Source: an uncultured Clostridia bacterium (GTDB lineage Bacteria > Bacillota > Clostridia > UBA1381). From it: DNA of 64,000 nt. The stretch's first letter is position 1. More notes on this DNA, generated by a model. That model did no database searches, was not told where the DNA came from, and worked only from the letters and a program-made list of their open reading frames with translations. Location of the stretch: contig CANRKO010000012.1 in NCBI GenBank assembly GCA_947631235.1, positions 36,815 through 100,814 on the forward strand, in the 5' to 3' direction. The DNA is not shown here.

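Noticed and set aside
63954..63956. GTG codon as the start of the giant protein
   Set aside because: The codons upstream to the window edge remain open and read an RCC1 repeat (LTKTGEVWSTGYGVNG), so this GTG is an internal valine.
48470..64000. CRISPR-like recurring short strings (GAGCTGTCCGTAGTTATT and variants)
   Set aside because: Spacing is irregular, the repeats are inexact, and they encode the N-Y-G-Q-L-G part of RCC1 blades in frame.
48470..64000. Eukaryotic contamination suggested by RCC1 repeats
   Set aside because: The frame has no introns, it ends at a bacterial rho-independent terminator, and the neighbouring genes carry bacterial ribosome binding sites and SLH domains. RCC1 propellers are known in bacteria.

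Overview
The window is a single-strand locus: all seven protein genes lie on the minus strand and every one encodes a secreted, repeat-built surface protein. I see no enzyme, transporter, regulator, RNA gene, insertion sequence or CRISPR array. The Gram-positive style signal peptides, strong AGGAGG ribosome binding sites, S-layer homology (SLH) domains, dockerin-like C-termini and MBG, InlB-B, GLUG and RCC1 repeat families point to an anaerobic member of the Firmicutes/Clostridia, probably from a gut or rumen-like habitat. Genus and species cannot be read from the sequence.

Reading in the direction of transcription (right to left), the window opens inside a giant reading frame (64000 to 23649) of at least 13,450 codons whose start lies outside. 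Its N-terminal part holds 72 RCC1-type repeats in this window. They fall into ten complete groups of exactly seven, plus a partial group at the edge. Each group is expected to fold as a seven-bladed beta-propeller, and each is followed by an Ig-like (Big-type) spacer. After them come about 60 cadherin-like beta-sandwich repeats, interrupted once by a double GLUG block, then a carboxypeptidase-regulatory-like domain, and a dockerin-like C-terminus whose two EF-hand halves are separated by a long acidic linker. A rho-independent terminator follows.

The next transcription unit starts at a good sigma-A promoter (23412-23440) that carries a perfect inverted repeat between and overlapping the -35 and -10 boxes. 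It runs through four tightly packed genes: 19409-23362 (1317 aa), 17409-19409 (666 aa, start overlapping the upstream stop), 12578-17377 (1599 aa) and 7432-12552 (1706 aa). These four share a cohesin-like N-terminal module. Three of them end in a shared NYGNSP module plus dockerin-like tail, and the fourth ends in three SLH domains that would fix it to the cell wall. A 234-base gap with three hairpins follows, then an 871-aa MBG-repeat protein with a canonical dockerin-like tail (4582-7197) and a partial gene for a beta-helix carbohydrate-binding type protein (4549 to the left edge).

My working interpretation is a surface assembly system. One SLH-anchored protein would display a cohesin-like module, and several soluble proteins would each carry a cohesin-like module at one end and a dockerin-like module at the other, so they could chain together; the giant propeller protein would dock through its own dockerin-like tail. 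The domain layout is seen in the sequence. The cohesin-like assignment and the assembly are inference.
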